A DNA stretch of 64,000 nt from Gnetum montanum. Its lineage: Eukaryota; Streptophyta; Gnetopsida; Gnetales; Gnetaceae. Each line of letters opens with the position of its first letter. Position 1 is the stretch's first letter. The translations under genes and the position numbers were made by a program. The stretch spans positions 163,329 through 227,328 of the forward strand of contig MNCI01004747.1 of the NCBI GenBank assembly GCA_015680685.1. Direction: 5' to 3'. Below, piece after piece: positions 11,651 to 23,131 of this stretch. The notes beneath the pieces were generated by a model. That model was not told the DNA's origin and did no database searches. It was given only the letters and a program-made list of their open reading frames with translations.

Positions 11651-12815
11651 GAGAAAGAATGAACAACCTCCTTTCCTAACAACTCTAATTATTTTAGGAG
11701 AGAATGTTCACAATTGTTTGATGGATTCTAGAGAAACTGTTAGTGTCATGCCACTTGAGGTATGTAAGGCTTTAGGAGCACAACTGATACTGTAAACGAA
11801 AAATGTGATTCAACTTGATGGGTCCAATGTACCTATAGTAGGATCATTAAAAGGAGTGAAAGTGCAACTTAAACAATACCCTACATTCACATGTTACACA
11901 GATATCCTAGTAGTTGACATGTCACCTACCTATGGTGTGCTCCTATCTAGGACTCTTAGAGCCAAGTTTGGGGGCTTCTTTATGTTAGATTTGCCAGAGT
12001 TGTTAATCCCTATCAAAGGAAATTTAGAATACATGACTATACCTCAAGAGCCCTTCTATAAACAAGTAGTTACAACCTTGGATCAACAAAATCAATCTTT
12101 GGAAGATCGAAACACTAATCTTTATGTTGGGGTTATTGAGGTTGAGTGTAGCAAACATGTTGTAAATGACTATGTGAGTGGAACTACAAAAATAAATCTT
12201 GCCTCTCATGTAGATTCCACCCAATCCTATCAAAGTTCTAGAGAAGGTGAAGAAATCTATGGAGACGCCTTGCCTTATCAACAACACGATGGATCTTGTC
12301 TAAGTGATCCACCACCTTTAGGGAAAGAAAAAGATATAAATAAGACCCTACCTCTTAAAAAATTTGAAGATGTGCTAAATTTTAATAATACATCCATGGA
12401 ACATTGTACTAGAAAGGCTACATTTGCTGAGCCACCAAGACCTAAACCTATCATTGTAACTTATATCAAAGAAAAACTTGATAAAAAACGAACAATCAAG
12501 TTAAGCTTAATTTTTTATTTTCATAATCTTAAACATCGACAAATTGTTAAACAATGTTTTGATAGGAAGTACATTGGTGAAGTCTTTAAGATGGGAGACC
12601 TAGTCCTAGAAAAAGGTAGAACATTTGACTAAGAAAATCTTCAAGGTAAGTTCTCTCCTATTTGATCAGGTCCATTCAAAGTTAAAAACATCATTGGACC
12701 CAATGTGTACAAGGTTACTAATGTGTAAGGATATAAGTTACCTAGAAATTTTAATGCATTCCATCCAAAGCATTTCTACTCAGGTGCCCCATGTGGACAC
12801 CTAGTAGATTCTTAG
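11651..12815 (+). pseudogene. TAT-F protease joined to integrase C-terminus (RT/RNase H lost)
   Basis: The protease part begins near 11651 and reads LMDSRETVSVMPLEVCKALG; the usual D-[ST]-G triad is degraded to DSR, so it should be inactive. It continues through IQLDGSNVPIVG and YGVLLSRTLRAKFGG, a conserved plant gypsy protease tail. After a linker of roughly 85 residues the same frame runs into an integrase C-terminal segment: FKMGDLVLEKGRTFD, then SGPFKVKNIIGPN and FHPKHFY. A stretch of 275 codons (11805-12632) is uninterrupted, which is remarkable in such decayed DNA. About 4 kb of pol normally separates these two parts, so an internal deletion joined them, possibly in an ancestor. Confidence 0.8.
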
Positions 12816-14133
12816 TTGCATGTTTTCTTCCTCTTCATCATGCATTTTATTTGTATATAGTTGCATTTGCATATCTTCTTTGCACTTCCATCATTTCTTT
12901 CTTGGCATATTATTTTGAATTTTGCTTTGGATATGATTTTAATAATCATTATGGTCTTTTGAGTTACTAGGTGTTGGATCATCAGAACACCATTGAGAAT
13001 AATGTTAGTATAATGCTTTATATAATATTTCTTATTATTATTACATAAAATATCTTTTATACTATATATTTCAATAATTCTTTAATTCTTCCCAGTCTTT
13101 TTTCAAGGTTTTAGTTTCTTTAGTTATGTTGGATTATGGAGGATGAGATTTGTGCTAACTTATCATGTAATCATCATGATCATATGGGTGTAGGTTAGGT
13201 GATGTTGGAGAATGGTTAGCCATAATCACTAAGTAACCTTGGGAAACCCCATTTTCCCTCTCATAAGTCGTAGCCCTCAAGTATGATGATCCATGGTTAC
13301 CCTATGAACAACAGGGTGAATTGTGTTCATCTCCACTTAAGAACCCTTAGCCACCTAAGAGACCTACTATGATACTATCAAATTGTAATTAAAGGCACAT
13401 ACACAAGGGTTGAACTGCACCATGGGCAAAGTCCTGAAAGGACCATGTTCATTGACAATGCAACATATCGTCCAAACTCGTGTTGGAATTCCTACCTTAA
13501 GAATGAAGTACACCATGGGCAAAGTATCCTATGAAAAAAAAAAGAATGAGAACCATGTTCATTGGTAGTGTAATATGTTCTTAAGTGTGATGGGGTCTGG
13601 TAGCTATCCTCATCCTAACCTCCATTTCCCCTTTTGAACTTATTTTTCAAAAAAAAAAAGGCAAATAATCCCTTTTTATTCATTTTTTTCAATGTAAAAA
13701 AAAAAAGAAGGTTCCATGGAAAAATCTGAAAGTTGTGGCTAGCCACAATCTAATATGAGCTTGTCCTTCTCATTAAATTTAGTATGAGTCTTGTGCTCAA
13801 ACTAGTCCACATGCTATTGACTTTTACTTTGTAAGAAGATTGGGAAAGAAATCATAATTTATTTTAATTATATATAAATATATGTAGTTAAAATAATAAA
13901 ATTATATATTTAGAGTTTAATTAAATAAGATGGTATGGCTTGGGTGGCCTGCATCTAGTTATCTTTTGATTATATGGTTATTTTAATCATGTTTAGATCA
14001 ATAGAGTTTACTTTTAAGTTTCCATTTGCTTGTTTTATGATGTTTGTGATTCCCTACCTATTACATCATTTAAAAATTTCTATGGTCTTATTTCTTGCAC
14101 TTTTATGTAATTAAAAGTTTGGGGGCTAATTAT
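12816..14133 (+). other. TAT-F 3' untranslated region with short repeats and polypurine tract
   Basis: No ORF. A local direct repeat carries CACCATGGGCAAAGT and CCATGTTCATTG (about 13418-13465 and 13508-13575). The tract AAAAGTTTGGGGGC at about 14113-14126 is the probable polypurine primer just before the 3' LTR. Confidence 0.65.
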
Positions 14134-15229
14134 TGATGTCAACACTCCCATGGTCTTATGGGATCATGATTATCAATGTCTCTCTCTCTTATGATAACCA
14201 CAATAAAAACTCATGTGAGTAGTGGGCATTTAAACTACCTGGTGGTGGTCATTAATGACGATGGTTAGGAAAATTAGTGGTAGATGTTTTGAAAGTTATG
14301 GACATTAGCGGCAGACGTTTCAGAAGTTATGAACATAGTGGGCACTTAAATTGGAGAATGTGGACGTTATTACGCAAGAAGTGGTGGCAGTTTTTGTAGT
14401 CATTACATGAAACGTGGGCATCATTATGGATGGGCGCAGCAGCTATAAAGATAGAGGGGGAAGGGCTCTCAGGAGGGGTCCAAAAAAAGGCTCTAGCTAT
14501 CCATCTAGAGGGGCAACTTCCTCTCCACTAAGCAGCAGTTTCCTCCTTTCTTTATTTTTCCTACAAGTTTCTAGCTGATCTTCAAGGAGGGTCCAAAGCA
14601 GGAGCTAGCAGCTCAAAATCAAATCCTTGCGGGTCTTCTCAGGATAGCAGGAGGATTCTCTCTCTCTTCTTTTTTTCTACAACAACGTAGGTAGCATAGC
14701 CTATGTGTAGGATGTGAGACATGTAGTTTTCTTTGGGTCGGCAACTTGTCTCGGTGGTGTAGACGTGGGTGGACAATCTTCCTCTCTATGGTGATGCACA
14801 AAAGGTGGCAGATGGCAATAGGCTTTAAGGACCGTAGTTGCTAGCCTATGCGGACTATCGTGGGTAGTCTCTCTTTCTCTCTTTTTTTCTAGCTCCCTCT
14901 CTCATGGTGATCACGATCTTCATGCCCAGCAGTGGATACCATTGAAAATCACGAATTGGCAGTGTCAGCGGGACTAGGAAAAATTTATTTCTTTTGGTTA
15001 CTTATTGTATTCTCAACTTTGAGAAAATTATTCAATTTAAGTTTAGATTCATTCAATTTAAATTTTTATTTCTTTAGTTTGGTTTACTATTTTCAAAAAT
15101 CCATGTAGCCCTCTCTAGCTGAGACTATATCCAGGTTTCCGTACCCATACAGGAGGTGCCCTAGGCAATAGTCTCCTAAAATAAGTTTTCTTTCTTGGTG
15201 TTGGTGAAACCAAAATTTATGCATCCATA
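14134..15229 (+). repeat. 3' LTR of TAT-F
   Basis: 1,096 bp, collinear with 8187-9290, with a TATA box at 14444-14449. The last bases read CATCCATA where the 5' LTR has CATCAACA, so the terminal CA has decayed to TA. Confidence 0.9.
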
Positions 15230-15234
15230 ATTAT
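15230..15234. repeat. Target-site duplication ATTAT, right copy of TAT-F
   Basis: Matches 8182-8186 exactly. LINE sequence resumes after it. Confidence 0.75.
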
Positions 15235-16560
15235 GTGTTACATTCATACATTTTTTCTTGATTGTTGGGGTGAGATTGTATTGATTTTTTTATTCTTATT
15301 TTTCATTATTTAAGAAATAATTAAAATTTATAATTAAAACTCAACATGATGATGGTAAGACTCCACTAAATCTTCTGTAACATTCAACTTGTTAATAAAT
15401 TCAATATATTCATAGAAACATAAAAGTAAATTAATGCAAGAGTTACCTTAAGTTTCTGCGAAAGTAAATGATGAAGATTGATGAAATTTTTGTGCATTCT
15501 CATAGTTGTTGATCCATCTTATTAATAGTGCCATTTGCAGAATGTTAGGTCTAGTTGTGATCTTCAACAATGTCTAAACTTCTAAAATTATATTACTAGT
15601 GAATAATTTTTGTTTTCTATGAATGTATATTTATAATAAAATCTCCATAAATAGGTACCAAGCCTTTTGTTGCAAATTCTATAATATCTCTACCTATGAA
15701 GTGAAAAGGATGATCACAACATAGCTCTATAGAAACATACAATGTAGCATATCTAGGAGAAAAATAACATACAACAAGGAAAGCACAACAATGTTAACAG
15801 AAGATTTTTAGCTAAACATATTGGTTATGATTATCAATTTTTTCTAAAAGTATATAATTTTCAAAATATTTCCTCACTAACACCATAATGCCCCCAAAAG
15901 ATCTACCTCTTCATCCCATTGTATTTCTTGCAACAAATTTAATAAATCTAAGAACTACAAAATCTACAAAACTAACATTTTCCCAAGTTTCAATTAAACC
16001 AATAATATCAAAGCTATCAAAGAAGCTAATACTATTCAAAGAAACAACTTTATTTGTAATTTCATCATCAATGTTAAGAAATCTACACCTTAAAAAGGGC
16101 ATATATGTTTTTTGAATAAATTTTAGAATGCTAATTATTTGTAATGACTACCACATTGCTAGTATTTAGGTATCCTACAAAACCTTATTCACTAGCTACC
16201 ATAACCTTTTACCATTGTTCAACCCTTTTTGCAAGTTCCTTTCAAGTAAGATCCTCATTTATCTAAATGTTTTTCCCATTCTCAATTTGCTTAAGATGGC
16301 TTTGATGTCTCCAAACATGCACTTGATCTTCTACATCATGAAACTTAACAATTACATCTTGGGACTTTTCATGTTGTTCACCTAGGATTCTAAAAAATTT
16401 ATTAATTTTTGGAAAATTTATATGCATATCATCTATAAGTTTTTTAACTTTCTTAAATAAAGTTTCTTTTGTTTTACCCTTTATCTCTGGATATCTACAA
16501 AATGCAACTTTTTTTCTTTTTCCCTTTTTATAATCTTGCTCTTTTGAGGCTATTGTAGTG
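15235..16560 (-). pseudogene. LINE 5' half: ORF1-like segment and AP endonuclease, broken
   Basis: Minus-strand translation of 15911-16102 reads SFDSFDIIGLIETW, then FVARN and GRSFGGI. These are the L-x-ETW and S-GG blocks of LINE apurinic-type endonucleases. Upstream on the minus strand, at about 16230-16500, comes VIVKFHDVEDQVHVW then INEDLT, like the RRM/CTD part of a LINE ORF1 protein. The order ORF1-like, endonuclease, [TAT-F], RT reconstitutes one LINE spanning 6045-8186 and this piece. The region near 15240-15880 is badly decayed. An ORF1 segment of this form is more familiar to me from animal LINEs than from seed-plant L1 elements, so the clade deserves a check. Confidence 0.65.
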
Positions 16561-16899
16561 GGTAGTACTAAGACATAAAGTTCTAATTTCAGAAACCCTT
16601 TTTTCCTTTAATTTTTTTTCAAAAAAATAAAATAAAATTGAACTTTGGTATTTGATGTTAAGGAAATATGATGTGATTTTGGAATTGGACTTTGAAACTC
16701 AACGCTAATTACACTAGCCTTACTTATAACAAGGTAGATATGATTTATTATAAGAACTTCCTACTGCAAGGTTGCTCCAATTCTATCACCATGATGATAA
16801 GCTAACTTATTAGGAAAAAAATTTATAATTGAAAATCATAAAGGTGATCTTTTCATAAGAGTCAAAAGGAGGAAGGTTAGGATAGTTTTTATATCTTTT
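16561..16899. other. No gene seen
   Basis: AT-rich DNA between two oppositely oriented LINE fragments. No motif recognised. Confidence 0.5.
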
Positions 16900-17120
16900 A
16901 AAATATTTGGCCTAAACTTTGATATGAAAAACTAATATGTAAACTATGCAATACAAGTAACATTAAAGATGAACACCACATGTTCTTGCAATGACCTGTA
17001 TTGGAGCACATTAGACATAGATGGAACATCAAAATTGCAAATTTAATTGATTTTTTTCAAATGTTACCATGAATACTCAATATTTTCCTTAATTATGTTT
17101 TCAAAAGTTACAACACATAT
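16900..17120 (+). pseudogene. LINE C-terminal zinc-finger fragment
   Basis: The plus-strand frame reads KLICKLCNTSNIKDEHHMF, then PVLEHIRHRW. This is the C-x2-C ... H ... C-P pattern found at the C-terminus of many LINE reverse transcriptases; the last Cys codon has become a stop. It lies opposite in strand to the neighbouring LINE, so it comes from a different copy. Confidence 0.5.
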
Positions 17121-17141
17121 ATTGTAGTATCCAATAGATCC

Positions 17142-17223
17142 AGCGGGTCTATAGATGTATTAAGATTTCAGTTCTACTTTTAGAATATTTCAAAAATATT
17201 AAGAAAAGATCAGGATTGCTATG
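17142..17223 (+). repeat. Direct repeat copy 1 (about 85 bp)
   Basis: Begins GATCCAGCGGGTCTATAGATG and ends GGATTGCTATG. It pairs with 17608-17693. The repeats flank a roughly 385-bp segment that includes the SINE-like sequence. Confidence 0.75.
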
Positions 17224-17405
17224 TAGCAATTATGATGATAGAAGTAATATTCTTGTTGTAAGGAGGTGCTAGAACTCGAAATAATTGAAACATAGGTACA
17301 ACCCAAGATTTATAGAAGTTTATAACTTAGTGCTACCTAGTAGAATTGAACATGTGACCTAGATTTCCTAGGCCAAGACTCCATACTACTAAGCTAATAC
17401 CTCAC
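17224..17405 (-). mobile_element. Candidate tRNA-derived SINE
   Basis: The minus strand from about 17405 has an A-box-like TAGCTTAGTAG (17386-17396) and, about 35 nt on, GTTCAATTC (17343-17351), which fits the B-box consensus GWTCRANNC. This is the RNA polymerase III promoter layout of tRNA-derived SINEs. The tail runs to about 17224 without a clean poly(A). Only one copy was noticed here, so it could also be a degenerate tRNA pseudogene. Confidence 0.45.
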
Positions 17406-17607
17406 TGTTGGAAACTCTTAAGTTATGGATTCTATTTTGTTGAGTAACACTAAGTTATAAATTTCTCATTTGAATATGTTTATTGAGAATAATATCATTA
17501 AATGTTTTTTTTGAGTTCCAACATCTCCTCTCCTTCCTCCTCTTCCTTGCCATAATATTCTTATAGTAGATAAGTTCTTAAATATTTTCTAACTATTACT
17601 ACATAGA

Positions 17608-17693
17608 TTTAGAGGGTCTATAGATGTATTGAAATTTCAATTTTAGTTTCAAAATATTTAGAAAAACATTGAGAAAAGATCATGGTTGCTATG
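17608..17693 (+). repeat. Direct repeat copy 2 (about 85 bp), truncated by ATH-A
   Basis: GATTTAGAGGGTCTATAGATG ... GGTTGCTATG, similar to 17142-17223. The ATH-A LTR starts on the next base, so ATH-A inserted at or beside the repeat end. Confidence 0.75.
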
Positions 17694-18581
17694 TGATGAG
17701 TGGAGAGGTACCCCTATGCTCAACCATACAAATCACAAGCATTCATGCACGATTCGGTTGAATTTGGTGGATGGGACTTGTTGTGCATATCAATTGTTAT
17801 GCTTTGATCATAGTTTGTTGTCTTCCCACATGGACTAGTGATAACTTTGTCACATATGGTTTAGTCCAAAGTGAGGCATATGATGTTGTCTAATCCTATG
17901 ATGCTCCTAATGACAATAAAGAGATAAATTAATTAAGCTAATTAACAATGGAAAATAAGATCTAAACTAGCCTATGTGTGATGAGTATATGTCCCAAATC
18001 ATCCATACACACCTTGGACTTCATATAACTACCATTGGGATTGCCAAGCATATGTCACTGGGCATGCCAAACGATACACTACTGGATTACCAAGTACTTA
18101 TACTTAAGTGTTCATGATTAAGTCGTACTCATTTTGCTTAATCACAAGAATAGTAAATAGAATAAATGGAAACATTAACTAAAGAATATAGTAAATAATT
18201 AAAAAATTAAATAGGTAAAGCAATAATAAATCTAAGTGGATGTGGTAATAATGGAAGTAATTTCAATCTTTATTTTCAATCATGTAACGTGTCCAAGTAT
18301 GTCACACTCGAACAAAGGTGTCATATGATTACAAACAACACACTACTAGCATGCACTATGAATAACAAAACTTGAATTCAAAAATCTAAGAAAAAACAAT
18401 CAAAACTAGCAACTAAAACTATGTTCCAACCATGCACCCAACTATTGTATTTATAGGCTAACATGGAAGAGACGATATTCGATATCCAACATCGTTTCTT
18501 GGGATCCAATATCATGTATTTGATATCGGAGCCTTGTTACCAGGCATCTGATATTGGGGTTGACATAATGATGAGTCATCA
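17694..18581 (-). repeat. 3' LTR of ATH-A
   Basis: 888 bp. On the plus strand it starts TGATGAGTGG and ends GAGTCATCA; the LTR termini are short inverted repeats of the TGATGAGT type. TATA box (TATTTATA on plus) at 18448-18455. A group of GATATC-type palindromes lies between it and the U3 end (18478-18555). Confidence 0.9.
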
Positions 18582-18600
18582 TACCCCCATGACTAAATGA
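18582..18600 (-). promoter_or_regulatory. Polypurine tract of ATH-A
   Basis: TACCCCCATGACT on the plus strand reads AGTCATGGGGGTA on the minus strand, ending exactly at the 3' LTR. The same junction occurs in ATH-1 (23991), ATH-B (41416) and ATH-D (61317-61330), so it marks the plus-strand primer. Confidence 0.7.
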
Positions 18601-18774
18601 AATCTTTTCCTCAAGTTAAACAAAATGAGGAATAAGTTTTTTACAAAAAAAAATTGTTGGGAAGGTATGGAATTATTGACTAACTTAGAGAAACAAACAA
18701 ATGGACTTATACATGTCACAACAATGCTTATAAAAATTGAGGCACAATATTACAAGACAAAAAATTAGGGAAGC

Positions 18775-21446
18775 TCATATAGTTCCCAGAGGTGGTGGCT
18801 TCTCCATCAGTTCCTTCTCTTTGTTGCCAAGCTTCTAAAATTGGTAACGGTTGAGGAGCGCTTGCAATTTTTCTTCTTCTGTTCATGGATCATGTATCAT
18901 CCAGGTTGCTGAACTAATGTGTGTTGGTGTTGGCATGTACCAAGGACATGGGTGGTTGTAGAAACATTTTGTTGTCCTTCACATACCAGGCCACAAACTA
19001 TTGTTGCTCTTATTTGAATGGCCTAGCCTTTTCTTTGAATTCATGATAATTTGTGAGTCTCTTAGCTAGGTCAAAAGAAACATCCTTTTATCCATGGTAG
19101 TAGGTTTTAACCACCTTAAGTTTTGAGTTTGCTATGTGAAGTTTTTGCAAAGCGGCTTTTCTGTCTGTAAACTCTTTTTCATATAGGGCATAGGTGATCA
19201 CTACCTATTTTTCTATCTCACTTCTAGGCTAACCTACTATTCTTTCATGTGTTTGATTTCCAAGTCTTTATTTTTCACCTCCACCTAGTGCACTAGTGCA
19301 TAGCTATCCAAAATTGGCTACCACTCAAGATTTTGTGTTGACATAGACCCAATGTAAGGTTTGGCCATCTAGATTTCTTTTTCATTTATTTGTTTATACA
19401 TGCCTACCTAGTTGTGGAAGTGCTCTTTCAGCCTTTCATGCTTCTTTGCCTCACTCTGCTACGTGCTTATTTTAATTGCTAACTTTTGTTGAATGGCATG
19501 GACCTCCTCCATTGAGAGGATTCTATTTTCCTTTGTCAATCTATCAATATCATAGTTTATCCTTATCAATTGTTCCCTTAATTGATGGATACTTTCTTTC
19601 AAAACATTTTTTATTTTTCAATGGTGGTCAACCTAGAGTTTTTTTTTACTGCTGATTGTTTTCTTCTTACATGGTGGTGAATGACTTTTTATGAGCATAA
19701 TATTATGCATTAGTAGTAGAGGAATTCCAAATCACCTTCTCCTTTTCTTACTCTACAACTTTATTTTCCTTAATCAATTTGTTGAGTTTCTTTGTTCTAA
19801 ATTGCTCTAGCTAGTCAGGCATAATAAATCGGGCAAAATCCCATCATTCAGCTCTCAGGGTGGCTAGCTCTTATTGCAAATGTTGCACCTCTACTTCTGC
19901 ATGTTCTACCCTAACATTAGTTGTAACCAACTTTTCCTTGGTGGTGATGAGGTCTAATTGGGCTATAGTGACATCATTAGGGATGTCAAACAAGATGGTC
20001 ATCACTTGCCTTGTCTACAGTAATCAATCTAACACATCCTCATGTACCGTAGGATTCATCAAAGTTCCCATGAGCATTTGTGCATCTCTGGTCCCAGTTA
20101 GATCTATTGGGTGCACAACAAGCACATTGAATGATTCCTTGATGTGATTTGTTATTACTTTTGCTACACCTGCCACATCCTGATGCTACATTACCACTAC
20201 TATAGCACCTTCTTACATTTCAAGCATCACTTAGAAGGATGCGACATTACTAGAGATTTGTGTGGACCACTGGGATTCTCCTCTTGATTATAGTGAGATT
20301 TTTCCTCTTGTTGGATCTACTGAGACAATGGACTACACAACGTCATTAATTACTCTGAAGAGGCTAGATTCCTCTCTACTTTCCTAACTTAGTGTTTCAG
20401 TAATTTTCTGTATGTTGGCCTATAATCATGTCATGGTGGTGGTGGAGCTTGTGTTTCATGGCACTGTTCAAGCTCCTATTCTACTTCTTGTTTCACTTTT
20501 ACTTCCATTTTTGTTTCTTGCTTGTCACCAAGGTCTTTCCTTGGTGCTATTGGTTTAAGCAACTCTACAAAGAAAGCATTTTGAGCCTTCCTAGGAATGT
20601 CATTTGTGTACCCTAAGATTCCAGTGTGCTTGCACAATTTTTGGATTAGGCAAGGAAATGGATGTGTTGTCTTCCCTACCTTTTTCTATTTGAACTACCT
20701 CTGAATCTCTGTGTAGTATAACTGAGGAAGGTTAGTTTTATATTTGTCCATTAGGATGGCACTTCCCCTAGTTACATAGGTTTAAATTTTATTAAGTCCT
20801 TTGGTTGGGAAGAGATGATATGTGCCTATCTTGAAGTATGTCCTCTCTTCCAGAGTCAGTTCATTGTATGTTTTGTCATCCTTGCCATATGCTTGCCTTA
20901 ACCATAGCTTTCTAGTGTCAGGGTCAGATCTTGTAGACAAATGGGCTAACTTAGCACCTTCATTTGGAAGATTCAAAGCTTCTATGATCACTTTAATCAA
21001 AAATGAAACACACAAATGTTAATAGTGGTGCCTTCATCTTTGTTGTGCCAAAACTAATATGTTTCACCAAGGTACCACTTGCCACTTTCTAAAATAATAG
21101 GCCATAGAGGTGATGCCTAAAGTTGCATTTGAATTGCTTTTGGAGCAAACTCCAAAAATGGGTTGAATTTCATCTCCACAATGACCATGATTAACATGAA
21201 TTTTTCTTGAATTGCTTCAAGACATTTTGTGGACAATGTGAGATGTTGTCCTTGCCTAGGAGCTTGGGGTTCTATGGTCTCTCCTTGGACTAACTGCCTA
21301 GTAACAGGAGCCTCTTGATGAATGCTAAAGGATTAGGCCTCCTGCTCCTCATGCTTTACCTACTCACCTTGCTAGCCTTGACCACCTCATGGATGCTTGG
21401 CTACTCATTATGAAGGTTCTCCTTATGCTCCTCTTTTTGGAGCCAT
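18775..21446 (-). pseudogene. ATH-A ORF3: plant-transposon-domain and coiled-coil protein, broken
   Basis: About 890 codons from an MAPKRG start (21446) to a LGTI stop (18775). The N-terminal third contains SGKWYLGE, VIIEALNLPNEGAK, LTLEERTYFKIGTYHLFPT (best frame 20782-21015) and then FPCLIQKLCKH. The spacing of the last two blocks resembles the putative plant transposon protein domain (Pfam PF20167, from memory) found in plant retrotransposons. The rest is rich in Glu, Lys, Gln and Leu and looks like a long coiled coil. Homologous ORFs lie in ATH-B and ATH-D at the same place, just upstream of the 3' LTR, where Athila elements keep an env-like ORF. No transmembrane segment stands out here. 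Stops are mainly TAG/TAA at Gln or Trp positions. Function unknown. Confidence 0.75.
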
Positions 21447-21985
21447 CTACAATCAATCAAAGATCAAATGTTACTAAGGTGTTTTTATTTACCATTAATA
21501 GATTTATACCTTACACATGCCTTAGTCTCATTAAGTTCATATAATTTCGGAGTTAGAAATTTTTTTAGAAAAGTATCCAAAAAAGTGTTTATCTCCTTGT
21601 ATGACCTTACACAATTGGTTCTTTTTTCCTTATATGTGGCTTATAAATATGGTTATGGTCCCTTGGGTGGCAAAATTAAGGTTTTTGACATTAATGTGAT
21701 TGATTGTTCATTATAACACTTAGGATTTTTAACATTCTTACTCTTATAATATCCTTTAGGTGATAGAAAATTTTAAAAAGTTGATGTTTCTTGTGCAAGT
21801 ACCCTCCCCCCTCACCCAAATAACTTGAACACTCTAGGATCAAATAGATTCAAAAAATACAAGAATTGGAGTGGTAGAGAGCCAAATATCACAATTTGTA
21901 GCTGGTTGCACAAAGCTCTATGTCATGAGAGAAAATTTGAAAAACTTCCCTAGCTATAAATGATGAGAATGAAGTTTGGGCACTG
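21447..21985 (-). other. ATH-A ORF3 leader with possible intron
   Basis: Between the internal TATA box and the ORF3 start. The start codon is directly preceded by TTGATTGATTGTAG, a good 3' splice site. A GATATTATAAG stretch near 21750 aligns with GTATTATAAG in ATH-D and may be the old donor. If so, a leader intron of about 300 bp is removed before ORF3. Confidence 0.4.
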
Positions 21986-21989
21986 CGGG

Positions 21990-22075
21990 AATCATTTATA
22001 TAGGTCTTGTGTGACCCGATATCAGGTATCTAACATTGCATCCCACCTGATATCAGGTACTTGATATCGACGTCC
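21990..22075 (-). promoter_or_regulatory. Internal LTR-like promoter upstream of ORF3 (ATH-A)
   Basis: On the minus strand a TATATAAAT box (21994-22002) is preceded by GATATC palindromes at 22018-22023, 22049-22054 and 22063-22068, linked by GGTACC/TACCTGATATC-like repeats. This matches the arrangement in the U3 of the LTRs, where GATATC clusters precede TATAAATA. ATH-D has the same block at 57828-57901 at nearly the same distance from ORF3. Promoter activity is inferred. Confidence 0.6.
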
Positions 22076-22139
22076 ATGGATGTGCATCTAATGAGGGTAC
22101 TGAGCATGAGAAATGATGCTCTATGATTGGTTGAAAGGT

Positions 22140-23126
22140 TTTAGGTTAGGTCCATAGGTCTAGGGTAAGTAGAAAATTAATTTTAGGGACTAGAAGCATT
22201 AGAAGGTGAATCATTGATGTTAAAAGTGTTGGAAGATGCAAGAAATAGGATGTTAAATTAAGGTTATGAAATGGATCAATTACATGAGAAAATAAATGAA
22301 AAAATTTAATAGTTAAGTGCTTGGAAGGTGAAGAATGATGTGGTTGGGTCAAACAAGTACAAGTTACAAAAGTTACATAAGTGGGTTCTCCCCAAAGCAA
22401 GCTCGAGCCTATGATGCTTTGGTATAACCACACCTAAAAATGTCCATAGGCATTAAAGGGGTTAAATAAAATGCATACCTATGCAACAAAACACACATGT
22501 TAAACCCACAAATTTGAGATAATAACTCTATGTTACACAAAACCACAAGTTAGAATCATATAGATAGTAAGATGAGATGGACTATAGAAAGGAATGTAGA
22601 AATTAGGACGTGAGGTGTCTCACCTAAGGAATAATGAATTATTGTGTATTATTAATGGTTAAATAATCATGAGCCCTTCTTTCCAAGATTCAAACCAAGT
22701 CCAAACCACATTTCAATGACATCACATCATTTCATCACTTCGGCTAACAACTATAAGACTATCATAGTTGCAAGGAGTAACATCACTTGGCATTTTGTCC
22801 AAGAGAGGAGCTTATTTATGGCATCCATTTTTTTATTAGTTCTAAGAACTAAGAAGCTATCAACCTTTAGGCATGGGTACATGTTTTTCCAGTGGGACCC
22901 ACAGAAATTATTCAGTGCCTTTTTATGGTACTCTTACTTCCATTTTTCATTAGATCTACAAGGAGATAATTACAACCTCAGGAACATGATAGAACATACA
23001 GAAGTGGGCAAAGAGAGTCCACAAATCCCCTTGATGTCATACCATTTACATTCCTCCTTGGTTATGCACTCTTCTTCCTAGCACAATGATTATAAATTTA
23101 TTTATATTAGTCTCATGGTGAAAGAG
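22140..23126 (-). other. ATH-A spacer between gag and ORF3 promoter, part 1
   Basis: Non-coding, homologous to ATH-D 56900-57800; for example the segment around 22385-22460 resembles 57440-57520. A related segment also occurs in ATH-1 near 24690-24790. It continues at 30265-30546 past the ATH-1 insertion. The ORFs in it (22146-22433, 22716-23081) are not conserved. Confidence 0.6.
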
Positions 23127-23131
23127 ACTGT
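23127..23131. repeat. Target-site duplication ACTGT, left copy of ATH-1
   Basis: ACTGT abuts the LTR at 23132 and recurs at 30260-30264 after the other LTR. Confidence 0.9.

Larger units (their letters stand above)
8187..15229 (+). mobile_element. TAT-F: Tat-like Ty3/gypsy retrotransposon with deleted pol
   Basis: A complete element of about 7.0 kb has two LTRs (8187-9290 and 14134-15229), a PBS, gag, protease, only the integrase C-terminus, a long 3' UTR and a polypurine tract. RT, RNase H and the integrase core are missing, so it could move only with enzymes supplied in trans. It sits inside a minus-strand LINE with TSD ATTAT. The LTRs differ at many sites, mostly transitions, so the insertion is old. 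Confidence 0.85.

Noticed and set aside
17224-17405. A functional tRNA gene
   Set aside because: A and B boxes are recognisable but no cloverleaf with an acceptor stem can be formed by eye; a SINE or pseudogene is more likely.
22716-23081. 121-codon plus-strand ORF in the ATH-A spacer
   Set aside because: Not conserved in the homologous ATH-D spacer and on the strand opposite to the element.
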